Of a stretch of DNA of 64,000 bases, positions 1 to 10,180 are shown in pieces (positions within the stretch are counted from its first letter, which is position 1; each line of letters starts with the position of its first letter). The position numbers were made by a program, and so were the translations under genes. The stretch is from the NCBI RefSeq assembly GCF_000301035.1, contig NZ_JH932292.1:586339-650338 (forward strand). The letters are read 5' to 3'. The stretch comes from Facklamia hominis CCUG 36813. GTDB lineage: Bacteria; Bacillota; Bacilli; Lactobacillales; Aerococcaceae. The notes beneath the pieces are model-generated. The model was not told where the DNA came from and did not search any database. It saw only the letters and a list, made by a program, of their open reading frames with translations.

Positions 1-3000
1 CGTAACAATTGAAGCTGAATCGTTGGTTTAACCGTTGGTCCACCAGACCACACTTTTTTGACTTCTAAGTGTGTCTTAGGTACCACATAGGTGTTCGTGA
101 AAGTGAAAATATTTCCTGATTGAGTCACATTAGATTGTTTGAAATGATCCGATTGGAAGCTTTCCTCCACGGTATAAGCATATAAATTACCTTGTTCATC
201 ATATTTTTTTAAATTTTTCCAGATGATTTGATTATTTTTAAGGTCAAGTAGCTGGCTATCAATCACTGTTCCATTTTGCTTCAAAACCATCTTAACCTGA
301 GGCTTTTTAAGTGCTTGACCATTTTCCCAAATTTTCTTTGCTTGAATATCGATAGTTGGGTAATTCTTCAATTCGATACCAATATCAGCTCCTGTTGATT
401 TTCCTGTTAAACTGGAAATTAAAGGATAAGTATCCAATCCGTGAATATTTTCTTTGCTTGTTCCCCGCACTTCAAACATTGCCTGAGGCAAACCGTTAAC
501 AAAGAGACGTGGAACATAAAGGCTATAAAAACCATCTGCATCTCGCTTTAAATAAAAATCGTAAGATGACCGTCCTGGTGTGTTGCCCACTTTGTCATAG
601 TACTTAACTCGAACATCTCGTCCATAATTATTAAGCAGAAGTTCTTTATTTCCTTGACCAAAAGTAACTTCTTTTTCCAACCAATAAAACTTTCCATGTT
701 CATCAGTCTGGCTCTTCCAGGTATATAGCTTAGAATCTACCAATTGATCTTCATGATAAAGATTAAGCTTGATATCTCCTGAAAATGGGTAAAAATGCCG
801 AGTAACAGCAATATCATATTCACCCTCACGATAAGAATCTGCGTAGTGCACTCTAAATTCAAATTCCTGTTCAAAGTGCGACTTAATTCTAGCATCATAA
901 GATTCAGGAGCTGATTCTTCAATTGAATAATTGCCTTGAGCTAACTCATTCGGGTTAATTTGATCAAAACTTCCTTTCCAATTATTCTCAGCAGTTAGTG
1001 TCAAACTGCGATAAATTGGATGACCATTTTCATCAATCCCAATTTTAACTCTATGTCCTTTATATAGTAAATAAACTGTCACCGATTTAGGACGCTTATC
1101 TTCTGGAATGTCCTTATGCCATGTCTTTTGAACAGGCAAGTCTCCAGACTTACTATTCGTGATAACAAATTGATGTCGCTCTTCAACTTTAGGGCTTTGT
1201 TCAGAGACCTGACCTTCGCCAAGATGAATATCCCATCCAGTATACTGATCATCTGAATCCATATCTTGAATCATCAAATAAGGGATATACAAGGTATATC
1301 CAGTTTTATTTTTAACCAAGAATAAGCTATAACCATTTTCAGAAATCGAAAATCCAGTATAACCGGCTTTAGTCCAAGATTCACCCCAAGCTTGAAACTT
1401 GTAATCTCTTCCATAGAATTGAGTTTCAGTTACTTGACTTAAATAAGGGTGGCTAATCTGACCTTTGAAACTATTAGCTTCACTCAGATTCGTCATGCCT
1501 AATCGTTCAGCTTGCTCTTTTTGATTAATATAATAGAGATGAACATCTGTATTATTAAACCAGTAATTTTGATAATTAGAGTGTACCCCTGTGTCAGGTC
1601 TACCGATGGTTAATTGTCCAACCTTACTACCAAGCGGTAAAGCTCCTTTAGGTTCAACTTCCTTTACAGTCGAAATAAAACCGTGACTGTCGCGTTCAAC
1701 AACAAGATATTTAAACCCTTTAGCCTTTAATTCAGCCGCCGTAAAGGGTAGACCTTTATCATTAACAGCATTTTTATTATAAGGCAGACCATAGTCCTTC
1801 ATCGCTTCTAATAGTTGGTCAAGTCGTCCATATTGGGATTGACTAAAACGTTGGGTCCAATCATTCTTCTCATTAAGTTCTACTTCCCCATATTTAAAGT
1901 AATGCGGATTAGAGCCATAATTATTCCGAACATCTTCCGCAGTGGTACCAACAGGAACAATAAAAATATCTGCTGTTATCGATTTGCGATCAGAAGTTGA
2001 AATCTGGGATTCCCATTTTTTGGTTAACTCAAGATCATAGTTGCCCTCATCATTTGGTGTTTCCATATTGGCATTCGATCCAATACCTCCACCATTAGAG
2101 GCTTGATTTCCGACAATGAAGGTTTTTGCATTGCTCCATGCTTCAGCTTGAAGCGCTTTGGAATAAATGGCTTTTAATGCCATCCATGAAGCATTATAAC
2201 TCAATCGGTCTGGAATAGAATCTCCATGATTTGTATCATTAAGGAATTTAATTAATTCTAAGGTCGTATGTTCCTTATAGCCTTTGGTAATTGGCGAAAC
2301 ATGCGAATAAAATTTATTTTGAATATAATAATCTTTTCCTCCGACTGTCAATTTGAAATAACCCGTCTTCTTAGAAAAGCGCAAATCATCTCCAAGATTT
2401 TTAGCCTGATTATTAAAAGCATAGACAGTATGTCCGTCGCCAATATGAACATAACCCGTTGGGCAATTCCAGATACCTCCACCCGTATTCACTTGATCAA
2501 TTCCTGCTGTTAACATTCCTTGATTTGCTTTATTTTCAGTAATCAGCATTTGATTCAATTCTTGGGCATGTGGAGGGAAGGAAACATAAAATCCTCCACC
2601 AAATTGATAAGCTATATTATCCAGTAACATTGTTTTATTGAAGTAAACATCGTCACTATCAATATATAAGCCACCACCTTTATTGGCACGGTTATTAGCA
2701 ATCAATCCGCCATTAAGTGTTAATTGAGCTCTAATTTCTCTCAAACGTTTAGAATTTGGCGTAGGAACCGATGCATACTCATTATCAATGGTATTACTCC
2801 ATGGACTAATCCTCTGATTAGTCATAACAATTCCGCCACCCCAACCAGAACTTTTACTTTGTCCTGATTGATTATGAGCAAGTATCCCATCATCAATTTG
2901 GATATCTGCTCTGGGAAAGCCATTTATAGCACCACCCAAAGCATATGGACCAACCGCTCTATTATTAGCAATCATTCCACCCGTCATATGCATGACTGCA

Positions 3001-4355
3001 TCGGATGAACCTCCAAATAAGCTACCAACGAAGACTCCACCCGTTGAACTTTTATTATTATCAATAAGCCCATTAGATAGATTAAATTGGCCTCCTGGGT
3101 TGACATAAACAGCACCTGCGGAAGTTGGTCTTCCCGATGGTTCTTTAACTTGGTAACTTTCATTGGAAGCAATACGTCCTCCAACCATATCTAACCGCCC
3201 ACCATTTTCAATGGCAATCGGTGCAGAATAACCAGAATGATTATTAACCTGCATTAAAGTCCCATTCTTAAGAATGAAGTGTCCGCCAGATTCTACATTA
3301 AAGAGGACTCCCTTTGAGAGTTGAGTCGTCACTTCATTATTTCCATCAACATGAAGCGCCGTCTTAGCATCACCCAGTTGCAATTTCCCAGCAATCTGGA
3401 ATAAGCTATCATCAATAAAACTTGATGCACGCTTAACTTGGACTGTTCGATGCGGATCTGGCAAGGGGTTTTGAGCTAAATCAGCTAGATTTTTAGCTTC
3501 TTCAGCTCTTTTTCGAGCTTCTTCGATAATTTCACGTTGCCTTGCTTCACCTTGATCAGCATAATCAGCGGCTTGCTTCACTTTCTCCCAAGCCTTATCA
3601 GCTTCTTGTTGATGATTGGACGTCAGAATAATCCGCTTGCCAGCCGGGATCATGACCTTCTTCGTAATTTCCAGATTAGAAGTAATACGAATCCGTGTCA
3701 AAACACCCTCTTTAGCTTCTTCAATTGCTCGAAGCAATTCTTCAAACGTTTCAACCGTCACTTCAACAACTTCTTCAGATTGTCCATTTGTAATCGGCTC
3801 CTCATCCGATTGTAACACTGCTTTCAGTTCTTGGAATTGGTTTTCATTTTGATCATCAGCTTTGGATTCCGCCCTGACAAACTCGCTATCTTTATTATCG
3901 ACTAACTCGGAGCGATTAGGCAATTCTCCAAATTCAGAGGATTTAGCTTCTGCCTCTCCTGAATGATGGCGTTCAAGCTGATCCTTAACAACAGACTGAC
4001 TGCCCTCTCTCTTTGAAGGTGATGCACCCCCTTCGCTGGATTCATGGTCTCCCAAATGATCGTCATTGGGTGTGGGTAATGCTGCAGGCTCTGCTTGCTT
4101 AAGCAAAATTTCTCCCGATTTCGACTGATTTTTATCCGGTATGCCAACAAGTTCTTCATAGTTATGATCAGCTAATTCTGATACAGAATCAGGTAAAGGA
4201 AGTGTTTGATGATTTGCTGATGATTGAAGATTGTTTTCAATACCAGTTTCGTTTACTAACGAAGGATTATCAGTTAATTCCGCCGCTCGACCGACCGTCG
4301 GTGTCAAAAGAAATGAACCTACGAGTAAAGGTAATATTTTAAATATTTTTTTCAT
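1..4355 (-). CDS. Large Cna-B repeat surface protein, 3' end outside window
   Basis: About 1450 codons are open from an ATG at 4355 (preceded by GAAAGGAGG) to the left edge with no stop, so the C-terminus is missing. Residues 1-26 form a signal peptide (MKK, hydrophobic core, VGRAA). An acidic low-complexity stretch follows to about residue 270, including a short coiled-coil-like run rich in REIIEEARKRAEEAK near 265-290. Residues about 300-750 contain repeated short strands with GG-IANN and GG-LIDNN type turns, typical of a right-handed parallel beta-helix. Cna-B-like domains then begin near residues 770 (LELTKKWE), 1070 (LPVQKTWHK), 1335 (IDIQAKKIW) and 1428 (LEVKKVW). Such proteins are usually sortase-anchored adhesins; the LPXTG signal would lie beyond the window, so anchoring is inferred. 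It is monocistronic as far as can be seen. Confidence 0.9.
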   Translation of the reverse strand, partial: MKKIFKILPLLVGSFLLTPTVGRAAELTDNPSLVNETGIENNLQSSANHQTLPLPDSVSELADHNYEELVGIPDKNQSKSGEILLKQAEPAALPTPNDDHLGDHESSEGGASPSKREGSQSVVKDQLERHHSGEAEAKSSEFGELPNRSELVDNKDSEFVRAESKADDQNENQFQELKAVLQSDEEPITNGQSEEVVEVTVETFEELLRAIEEAKEGVLTRIRITSNLEITKKVMIPAGKRIILTSNHQQEADKAWEKVKQAADYADQGEARQREIIEEARKRAEEAKNLADLAQNPLPDPHRTVQVKRASSFIDDSLFQIAGKLQLGDAKTALHVDGNNEVTTQLSKGVLFNVESGGHFILKNGTLMQVNNHSGYSAPIAIENGGRLDMVGGRIASNESYQVKEPSGRPTSAGAVYVNPGGQFNLSNGLIDNNKSSTGGVFVGSLFGGSSDAVMHMTGGMIANNRAVGPYALGGAINGFPRADIQIDDGILAHNQSGQSKSSGWGGGIVMTNQRISPWSNTIDNEYASVPTPNSKRLREIRAQLTLNGGLIANNRANKGGGLYIDSDDVYFNKTMLLDNIAYQFGGGFYVSFPPHAQELNQMLITENKANQGMLTAGIDQVNTGGGIWNCPTGYVHIGDGHTVYAFNNQAKNLGDDLRFSKKTGYFKLTVGGKDYYIQNKFYSHVSPITKGYKEHTTLELIKFLNDTNHGDSIPDRLSYNASWMALKAIYSKALQAEAWSNAKTFIVGNQASNGGGIGSNANMETPNDEGNYDLELTKKWESQISTSDRKSITADIFIVPVGTTAEDVRNNYGSNPHYFKYGEVELNEKNDWTQRFSQSQYGRLDQLLEAMKDYGLPYNKNAVNDKGLPFTAAELKAKGFKYLVVERDSHGFISTVKEVEPKGALPLGSKVGQLTIGRPDTGVHSNYQNYWFNNTDVHLYYINQKEQAERLGMTNLSEANSFKGQISHPYLSQVTETQFYGRDYKFQAWGESWTKAGYTGFSISENGYSLFLVKNKTGYTLYIPYLMIQDMDSDDQYTGWDIHLGEGQVSEQSPKVEERHQFVITNSKSGDLPVQKTWHKDIPEDKRPKSVTVYLLYKGHRVKIGIDENGHPIYRSLTLTAENNWKGSFDQINPNELAQGNYSIEESAPESYDARIKSHFEQEFEFRVHYADSYREGEYDIAVTRHFYPFSGDIKLNLYHEDQLVDSKLYTWKSQTDEHGKFYWLEKEVTFGQGNKELLLNNYGRDVRVKYYDKVGNTPGRSSYDFYLKRDADGFYSLYVPRLFVNGLPQAMFEVRGTSKENIHGLDTYPLISSLTGKSTGADIGIELKNYPTIDIQAKKIWENGQALKKPQVKMVLKQNGTVIDSQLLDLKNNQIIWKNLKKYDEQGNLYAYTVEESFQSDHFKQSNVTQSGNIFTFTNTYVVPKTHLEVKKVWSGGPTVKPTIQLQLL

Positions 4356-4470
4356 TAGAATTTCCTCCTTTCTTCGATATTTCAAACATATAGTTCCTTT
4401 ACACTACTAGTATAACCCTTATTTAATAGTATTTCTATAATTTATAACGTTTTCAAAATGTAGACTTATA

Positions 4471-4498
4471 AAAATATAAAAATAGTGTTTTCTGTCAA
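4471..4498 (-). promoter_or_regulatory. Candidate promoter of the surface protein gene
   Basis: On the minus strand TTGACA (4493-4498) is followed after 16 bp by TATTTT (4471-4476), about 115 bp upstream of the surface-protein ATG. A TATACT at 4409-4414 is an alternative -10 without a good -35. The rest of the gene-free stretch 4356-4781 is AT-rich; I see nothing else in it. Confidence 0.35.
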
Positions 4499-4781
4499 TC
4501 TTTGCTACCTCTACTAATGCCCATTAAATAAGTAATTTTAAAACTCAAAAAATAGCTAACTTTTGAAGATATCCATTAAATGATATTAACCTGTTAAATT
4601 CATTAATTTAACTTTAATAGAAGGAACTGGGCTTTCAGAAATTGATCGCATAAAACGCACTGCATTCTTCAATATAGATACCCTATTTACCCAACCTGCA
4701 ACTCGGTAATGATCGTACAATTTATTGAATAGTATACAAAATAATGATCGCCTTTTTGATTAATTTCATAGGCAATACTAC

Positions 4782-4806
4782 AAAAAAAGCAGCCCTCTCG
4801 GACTGC
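4782..4806 (-). terminator. Rho-independent terminator after the cupin gene
   Basis: On the minus strand a 7-bp stem GCAGTCC/GGGCTGC with a GAGA loop is followed directly by seven T. It lies 12 bp past the stop of the cupin gene. Confidence 0.8.
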
Positions 4807-4817
4807 ATTAACCTTTG

Positions 4818-5120
4818 CTAATTAACTTTTTTATCAAGCTTAGACTTCACCACAATCACACCTGAATCCCTCTTAGCGATTACATTATGCCGCTCGCCAG
4901 GCTCCATTTCAACAAAGTGACCCGGATGAATGACCTGGCTTTCATCCTCAGCTTGAAAGATCAGTTCTCCTTCAAAAGGAACTACAATCACTGAATAGGG
5001 GACATCATGCCAGCCTGTTTCAGACCCAGCCTTCAAGTTCAAATAGGTCACTGTTTGCCCCACTTTTTGAACAATATTTTTTGCCAATGGCCCTGATTTT
5101 TCAGTTTGGTAAAAATTCAT
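4818..5120 (-). CDS. Small single-domain cupin protein
   Basis: This 100-residue protein has the compact beta-barrel pattern of small cupins: a GSETGWHDVPYS segment resembling the first cupin motif with a single His, then GELIFQAEDE and PGHFVEMEPGERHNV resembling the second motif with its conserved His. The start ATG follows AAAGGAG at good spacing. The product is probably a cytoplasmic metal- or small-ligand-binding protein. No substrate can be read from the sequence and no partner gene is adjacent; it is monocistronic with its own terminator. Confidence 0.75.
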   Translation of the reverse strand: MNFYQTEKSGPLAKNIVQKVGQTVTYLNLKAGSETGWHDVPYSVIVVPFEGELIFQAEDESQVIHPGHFVEMEPGERHNVIAKRDSGVIVVKSKLDKKVN

Positions 5121-5251
5121 ACAACGGCTCCTTTCTGATAAACATGCGACTAATATTTGATTAGATATGTATCATATTATCTTATCACAATGGTCCTAAA
5201 GAGAAGTTTGAATATCTTAATAGCTTATCAAAGACTATTTAACTTCTCTCA

Positions 5252-5671
5252 TTATTCTTTCTCTTCTGCGAAGGAATCAGATTGATGAATCTTTGGTTGA
5301 GGATTAAGAACAATATCCTTATCTTCTTCTTGTGGAGGCAAAGATATAAAAGATATAATATCCTTAAAATTGACAATTGTCTTATCTTCCATGATATCCT
5401 GCATCATCCGATCTGACTCTTCCCAATAAATATCTACTACAGCACTATTAGATAATAACTTAGTAATAATCCCCGCCATATCACTACCACGAAACTCAAA
5501 AGAAATCTTATCTCCTATATTAGGACGGATATCCGCCTTGACCCGATCAATCATCTTAATTCCCGTGTCATAATCAACTTCCAACAAAGCGGCAATTCTT
5601 GATTTACTGGTTCCACGTCTCAATTCGTATTCAATCAATTCTCTTTGTTGCTTAGTTATTTTTTTAGCCAC
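5252..5671 (-). CDS. Hypothetical protein, N-terminal HTH-like plus DUF2187-like domain
   Basis: Translation starts at GTG (5669-5671), chosen because AGGAGGGG lies 6-7 bp upstream. Residues 1-45 (ITKQQRELIEYELRRG, then SKSRIAALLEV) look like a helix-turn-helix of the homeodomain-like type. Residues 50-80 (IGDKISFEFRG, then SNSAVVDI) resemble the small beta domain of DUF2187/YkvS proteins of Bacillales and Lactobacillales. The tail after residue 110 is acidic and disordered. The function is unknown; a nucleic-acid-binding role is only inferred. It stands alone between the cupin and lipid kinase genes. Confidence 0.6.
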   Translation of the reverse strand: MAKKITKQQRELIEYELRRGTSKSRIAALLEVDYDTGIKMIDRVKADIRPNIGDKISFEFRGSDMAGIITKLLSNSAVVDIYWEESDRMMQDIMEDKTIVNFKDIISFISLPPQEEDKDIVLNPQPKIHQSDSFAEEKE

Positions 5672-5749
5672 AAGACCCCTCCTTCATCTAACTAATCCCC
5701 ACTTCACTTATTTTCTATTATAACACAAAACCCTTACATATTGGTTAAA

Positions 5750-6667
5750 TTAAGCTTTACGAGGGATCAACATTGGAATACATTCTTTAAGAATCTCAAT
5801 TTCTAATGGAAGTGCTGGGCCCTCATCACCGTCTACATTAGATTTCAACTCTTTGGTCGAATGACCATCTACGGATTCAATCCGAAATGCGGAATCCCTT
5901 AGGGATAATAGATGATCATTATCCACTATTTCGTCAGGTAGCCCCTTTTCTTGTAGGAATGTTTGGATACTAGATAGTGTCATAGAATCTTTAATTGCGT
6001 AAAGATGCGCCATCCCATCATTATAAGTAGCTCCCTGAATGAGACCTTCCATGCCTCCAACCGAAGAAGTTAAGGCCACCAAGATTAAATTTGAAGCTAA
6101 ATCATAGTGCCTACCCTGACTATCATAAATGCGCAAGTTCTTATTCTTTCCACCGAAAAAGGCCTTAACACCATCAATCAAATAGGCAAAAAAACCCAGT
6201 TTATTCTTTTGATCGGAATCTGTCTCTAGAACCGCCGTTGGAATATCTCCTAATGCTAAAACATTAATAAAGTACTGATTATTAACACGCGCAATATCAA
6301 CCTTTGTTTCATCTAAATGAGCAAATTGTTGGATCGCTTCATCTGGATCCATCGAAAACCCTACCACTCGACCGAGATCATTCACCGTTCCTAATGGAAC
6401 AAAAGAAAAGAGGGGTTTATCATCCAATTCAGCAATACCAGAAACAACCTCATTAACTGTTCCATCACCACCCAGGCAAATAACCGTATCATAGCCTTCT
6501 TGTTTGGCTGCTTTTGCCCAATGATTGGCATCTCCTTCTTTTTCAGTTAAACGAATTTCTAACTCTACTTCATAATTGGTTAATAAGACTTCCTCCAAAG
6601 TCTTAGCATATTCTGGAGCATCGCCTTTGCCTGAACCGGGGTTAGCAATGATAAGTATTTTTTTCAT
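5750..6667 (-). CDS. Diacylglycerol kinase family lipid kinase (DagK/YegS/BmrU-like)
   Basis: The 305-residue protein begins KKILIIANPGSGKG, the N-terminal nucleotide-binding signature of the DAGK catalytic family, followed by the hallmark GGDGTVNEV near residues 66-74 and PLGTVNDLGR near residue 95. A C-terminal beta domain ends in NVDGDEGP, typical of soluble bacterial DgkB-type enzymes. These enzymes phosphorylate diacylglycerol so that it re-enters phospholipid synthesis, or act on related lipids. I place the start at the ATG (6665-6667) behind GAGGTG; a GTG nine bases upstream is possible but leaves no spacing for a ribosome site. It appears monocistronic. Confidence 0.85.
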   Translation of the reverse strand: MKKILIIANPGSGKGDAPEYAKTLEEVLLTNYEVELEIRLTEKEGDANHWAKAAKQEGYDTVICLGGDGTVNEVVSGIAELDDKPLFSFVPLGTVNDLGRVVGFSMDPDEAIQQFAHLDETKVDIARVNNQYFINVLALGDIPTAVLETDSDQKNKLGFFAYLIDGVKAFFGGKNKNLRIYDSQGRHYDLASNLILVALTSSVGGMEGLIQGATYNDGMAHLYAIKDSMTLSSIQTFLQEKGLPDEIVDNDHLLSLRDSAFRIESVDGHSTKELKSNVDGDEGPALPLEIEILKECIPMLIPRKA

Positions 6668-6898
6668 ATCGGACACCTCTTCAACTTTCGAATAAATACA
6701 TTATACCATACTATCACTAAAGCTCTGAGCTGAAGCTCTATAAGATTACAAAATGGTGACAGTTCGTTAAAACTGAAGACTTATCTGAATAATATGTATA
6801 AAATGGTACTATGTATGCTTTTTTACTAAAATGAAAAAAGCCGTGCGTAATTTGACTGATACAGTCTTATTAAATAAGAGAATTAAGGGGGTTAGGAC

Positions 6899-9800
6899 AT
6901 GACTGATTCGTCCAAACACCAAGATAAAAAGCAATCCACACACATAAACGATCGAAATAATCGCCGTCAAGCTATTCGCCAACAGAATCGAATTCAAGAT
7001 CCACAAGCAGTAGCGGCTATTCAGCGACGTTTAGAACGAATTAAACAGTTGGAAAAGATGGATTCAACCGACCAAGTCGAAAAATCCTTCCACCACCGTC
7101 AGCCACAAAAATCTACTCAAAGAACCCAGTCTTCTTTGAATACCCATACAATGAAAAATCGCTCTAGCAAGCCAGATCTTGCCGAACAGGACAAACTAAA
7201 TCGACAAGCAGCCATTCAAAAGAAGATCACGCAAAGCCATCGAAACGCACAATCAAAAGCAGAAATAGAATCAGATGAGCGACTATTCCAAAAAGCACAA
7301 GCTAATCAGCGAATGCCCAAAATAACCATCCAAAAAGCTCAAAATTCAGATAAGGATCCAAAAAGTCAGGCTTCTTATCAAAGTGAAGACGCGATTCTTA
7401 ATTCTACGGAACCATCTAAGAATCCTTCGACGAAAAAACATACGCGTCATTCTAATAAACATACACATTCCGACAAAAAAACCGCTAAAGATGAACGATA
7501 CTCATTAAAAGATCTCAGTACTGAAGAAAAAGTTGCCTTTACTTTTTCGGTTGCCACCAATCTTATCAAGCGTTTTTTTGTTTTTATTCTTGTGGCAGGA
7601 ATCTTAGTAGCCGGCTTGGGTGGAGGAGTTGGTTTGGGTTACTTTGCCTCCCTAGTAAAGGATACCCAGCCACCATCCCGTGATGAAATAGCCAGTGCCT
7701 TAAATCGAATTGAACAACAATCGACGCTCTATTACGCTTCCAAAGAACCAATCGCTGATGTCCGATCCGATGTCGTTCGATCTGTCGCCAAATTAGACGA
7801 CATATCCCCCTATATTAAAGAGGGGCTCATCTCCATCGAAGATCAAAACTTTTATGATCACCCAGGCGTCAATCCTAAGTCGACTTTAAGAGCGATTCTT
7901 CAAACGCTTTTATCAGGAACTGGTACCGGTGGATCCACCCTCACTCAACAATTAGTTAAACAACAACTCTTAACCAATGATGTTACCTTCTTCCGAAAGG
8001 CCAATGAGATTCTCTTAGCTTTACGAGTAGAAAAGTATTTTTCTAAGGATGAAATTCTAGCATCCTATCTTAATGTCTCTCCTTTTGGTCGAAATAATAA
8101 GGGAGAAAATATCGCTGGCATTCAAGAAGCTGCCGAAGGTATCTTCGGTAAAAAACCAAGTGAAGTTAACTTAAACCAAGCTGCCTTCCTAGTAGGCCTA
8201 CCTCAAAGTCCCTATTCCTATACTCCATATGACCAGTATGGTCATATGCGAAAGGATCATTCAGCGGGAATTCAGCGAATGAAAGATGTTCTTTTCGCAA
8301 TGTACCGAAACCAAGTCATTGACAAAGCCAGCTACGAAGAAGCTCTTAAATATGATATTACCAAGGACTTTATTGCGACTAAAGCGCGAATTCCTGAACG
8401 ACAATCCTATCTTTACCAGACTGTCATGAACCAAGCCATTGAACAAATTATTGCCCTCAACGTTAAAAAAGATGGCAACCAACTCGAAAAAGTTCATGAA
8501 GATGCTGAATGGTACCAAAGCTATTATCAGGAAGCTGAACAAGAGCTACGCACCTCTGGCTATCAGGTTTATACTACTATCGAAAAAGATATTTACGACC
8601 AGATGCAACAAACTGCTGCAGCCTACAAAGATCAGTTAGGAGCCAGCTTTGACGGTGTCTATACCGACCCTACGACCGGCGAAGAGACCTATTTTGTAGA
8701 AAAAGTCCAAACCGGTGTCGTGGCTATTGATAATGCCACTGGCCGTGTTCTTGGTTTTGTAGCGGGGACTGATTATGAGAACAATCAAATTGACCATGCC
8801 TTCGGCATGCACCGGTCTCCAGGATCTACCATTAAACCACTTGCTGTTTACGGACCTGCGATCGAAAACAATATCATCACTCCGGCTTCAATCATTCCAG
8901 ATACCGCTTTTACAGAGACCTATAATGATGGTAGCCAATGGTCGCCGACCAACTATGGCAATCAAATATCCAACCAATTTTATCCGGCTCGTCAGTCCTT
9001 GGCTTGGTCCTATAACATACCAACCATTCGAATCTATCAAGAGATGCGCAATCAAGGTGTACCCGTTTTTGACTACCTCCAACGAATGGGCTTTGATACC
9101 CAGCACTCTTACACCGAAACCGATGTTCAAAATCTAGCCTTCTCAATCGGTGGGGTTAATAAAGGGCCAACCGTCTTTGAACAGACTTCCGCCTTCTCAA
9201 CCTTTGCCAATGGAGGCACTTATGCTAAAGGTCATATCATTGATGAAATAAAAGATGCAACGGGCAAGACCCTCTTTAAGGCAGATGATGAACCTGTTCG
9301 AGTCTTCAGCGAAGATAGCAACTATCTAATGGTCGACATGTTGCGTGATGTCAACAATCTCGGAACCGGGCAAATTGCTAAATCTAAACTCACTACTGGA
9401 GGAGACTGGATCGCCAAGACCGGTACTTCCGAAAACGGCAAGGACCTCTGGTATATTGGTGCCACGCCTAAAATCACGATTGGAGCCTGGATGGGTTATG
9501 ATAACCAATATCAAGAATTCGTTTTTAACTTAAATGACGGTTTTGGTTCTGAAGCTCAACGAAGTCAATCCTTCTGGGCACAAATTGTCAATGACTTATT
9601 TGCTATCCGTCCCGATATTATCGGAGCAGACCAAAGCTTCCAACAGCCTAATTCTGTCATCCGCATGACTGTGATGGAAAAGACAGGTACCCAACCAGGT
9701 AACATACAAATGGGCGGACAAGTCTTACAAGTAGCTAGTGGCCTTAAAGAAGAACTCTTCAAAGCTTCTTATCCCGCACCCATCTTAACTGAACACTTTA

Positions 9801-10006
9801 TGATTAATGCTTCTCCATCCGACTATCAATTATTCTGGGGCAACTTTATGCGTCAAATTCAAACAGAAAAAGAATCAGATGACAATGAAAGTAAAAAAGA
9901 AGGAGAAGCAGAAGATGAGACTGGAGAAACTAGTAGTAGTGAAAATCCAGAACAAGAAATACCAGATAACACTCAAGCTCCAGCTGAAACTTCTGCCAGC
10001 TATTAA
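6899..10006 (+). CDS. Class A penicillin-binding protein (glycosyltransferase/transpeptidase)
   Basis: The 1035-residue protein has a long charged, Gln/Lys-rich cytoplasmic N-terminus (residues 1-220) and one membrane segment (about 225-248). The GT51 glycosyltransferase domain carries EDQNFYDHPGVN (about 314) and GGSTLTQQLVKQ. The transpeptidase domain carries the serine motif STIK (about 642), SYN (about 703) and KTGTS (about 840). An acidic Glu/Ser-rich tail ends the protein. It polymerises and crosslinks peptidoglycan on the outer face of the membrane. The 220-residue cytoplasmic tail is longer than in most PBP1a/2a homologues and may be a docking or regulatory segment. The ATG follows AAGGGGG. 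The gene is monocistronic with a strong terminator. Confidence 0.95.
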   Translation: MTDSSKHQDKKQSTHINDRNNRRQAIRQQNRIQDPQAVAAIQRRLERIKQLEKMDSTDQVEKSFHHRQPQKSTQRTQSSLNTHTMKNRSSKPDLAEQDKLNRQAAIQKKITQSHRNAQSKAEIESDERLFQKAQANQRMPKITIQKAQNSDKDPKSQASYQSEDAILNSTEPSKNPSTKKHTRHSNKHTHSDKKTAKDERYSLKDLSTEEKVAFTFSVATNLIKRFFVFILVAGILVAGLGGGVGLGYFASLVKDTQPPSRDEIASALNRIEQQSTLYYASKEPIADVRSDVVRSVAKLDDISPYIKEGLISIEDQNFYDHPGVNPKSTLRAILQTLLSGTGTGGSTLTQQLVKQQLLTNDVTFFRKANEILLALRVEKYFSKDEILASYLNVSPFGRNNKGENIAGIQEAAEGIFGKKPSEVNLNQAAFLVGLPQSPYSYTPYDQYGHMRKDHSAGIQRMKDVLFAMYRNQVIDKASYEEALKYDITKDFIATKARIPERQSYLYQTVMNQAIEQIIALNVKKDGNQLEKVHEDAEWYQSYYQEAEQELRTSGYQVYTTIEKDIYDQMQQTAAAYKDQLGASFDGVYTDPTTGEETYFVEKVQTGVVAIDNATGRVLGFVAGTDYENNQIDHAFGMHRSPGSTIKPLAVYGPAIENNIITPASIIPDTAFTETYNDGSQWSPTNYGNQISNQFYPARQSLAWSYNIPTIRIYQEMRNQGVPVFDYLQRMGFDTQHSYTETDVQNLAFSIGGVNKGPTVFEQTSAFSTFANGGTYAKGHIIDEIKDATGKTLFKADDEPVRVFSEDSNYLMVDMLRDVNNLGTGQIAKSKLTTGGDWIAKTGTSENGKDLWYIGATPKITIGAWMGYDNQYQEFVFNLNDGFGSEAQRSQSFWAQIVNDLFAIRPDIIGADQSFQQPNSVIRMTVMEKTGTQPGNIQMGGQVLQVASGLKEELFKASYPAPILTEHFMINASPSDYQLFWGNFMRQIQTEKESDDNESKKEGEAEDETGETSSSENPEQEIPDNTQAPAETSASY

Positions 10007-10020
10007 TCCTAGCTAAATAT

Positions 10021-10063
10021 AAAACATCCCCCTCACCATACCGTTAGTGAGGGGGATGTTTTT
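10021..10063 (+). terminator. Strong terminator after the penicillin-binding protein gene
   Basis: A perfect 12-bp stem (CATCCCCCTCAC at 10025-10036, complement at 10047-10058) is followed by a T run. The A run on the other side means it could also act on the minus strand. Confidence 0.9.
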
Positions 10064-10092
10064 GCAGTCAATGCTGCATAGAGAGGAAAATA

Positions 10093-10117
10093 AATCACCT
10101 TTACTAAAGGGGTGATT
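10093..10117 (-). terminator. Possible terminator of the peptide ABC operon
   Basis: The inverted repeat AATCACC(C)CTTT / AAAGG-TGATT lies about 65 bp beyond the stop of the last transporter gene on the minus strand. The T run is poor, so the strong hairpin at 10021-10063 may be the real end. Confidence 0.35.
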
Positions 10118-10180
10118 CCAGATTAGCAAGACTTATTTATCAGTAACAATTTATCTCACTAACCAAAGGTGATTACTAAG

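Noticed and set aside
3537-3852. Plus-strand ORFs opposite the surface protein gene
   Set aside because: They are antisense shadows of the long open frame with its signal peptide and domains.
8775-9137. 120-codon ORF inside the penicillin-binding protein gene
   Set aside because: It is an out-of-frame shadow of the transpeptidase domain without a ribosome site.
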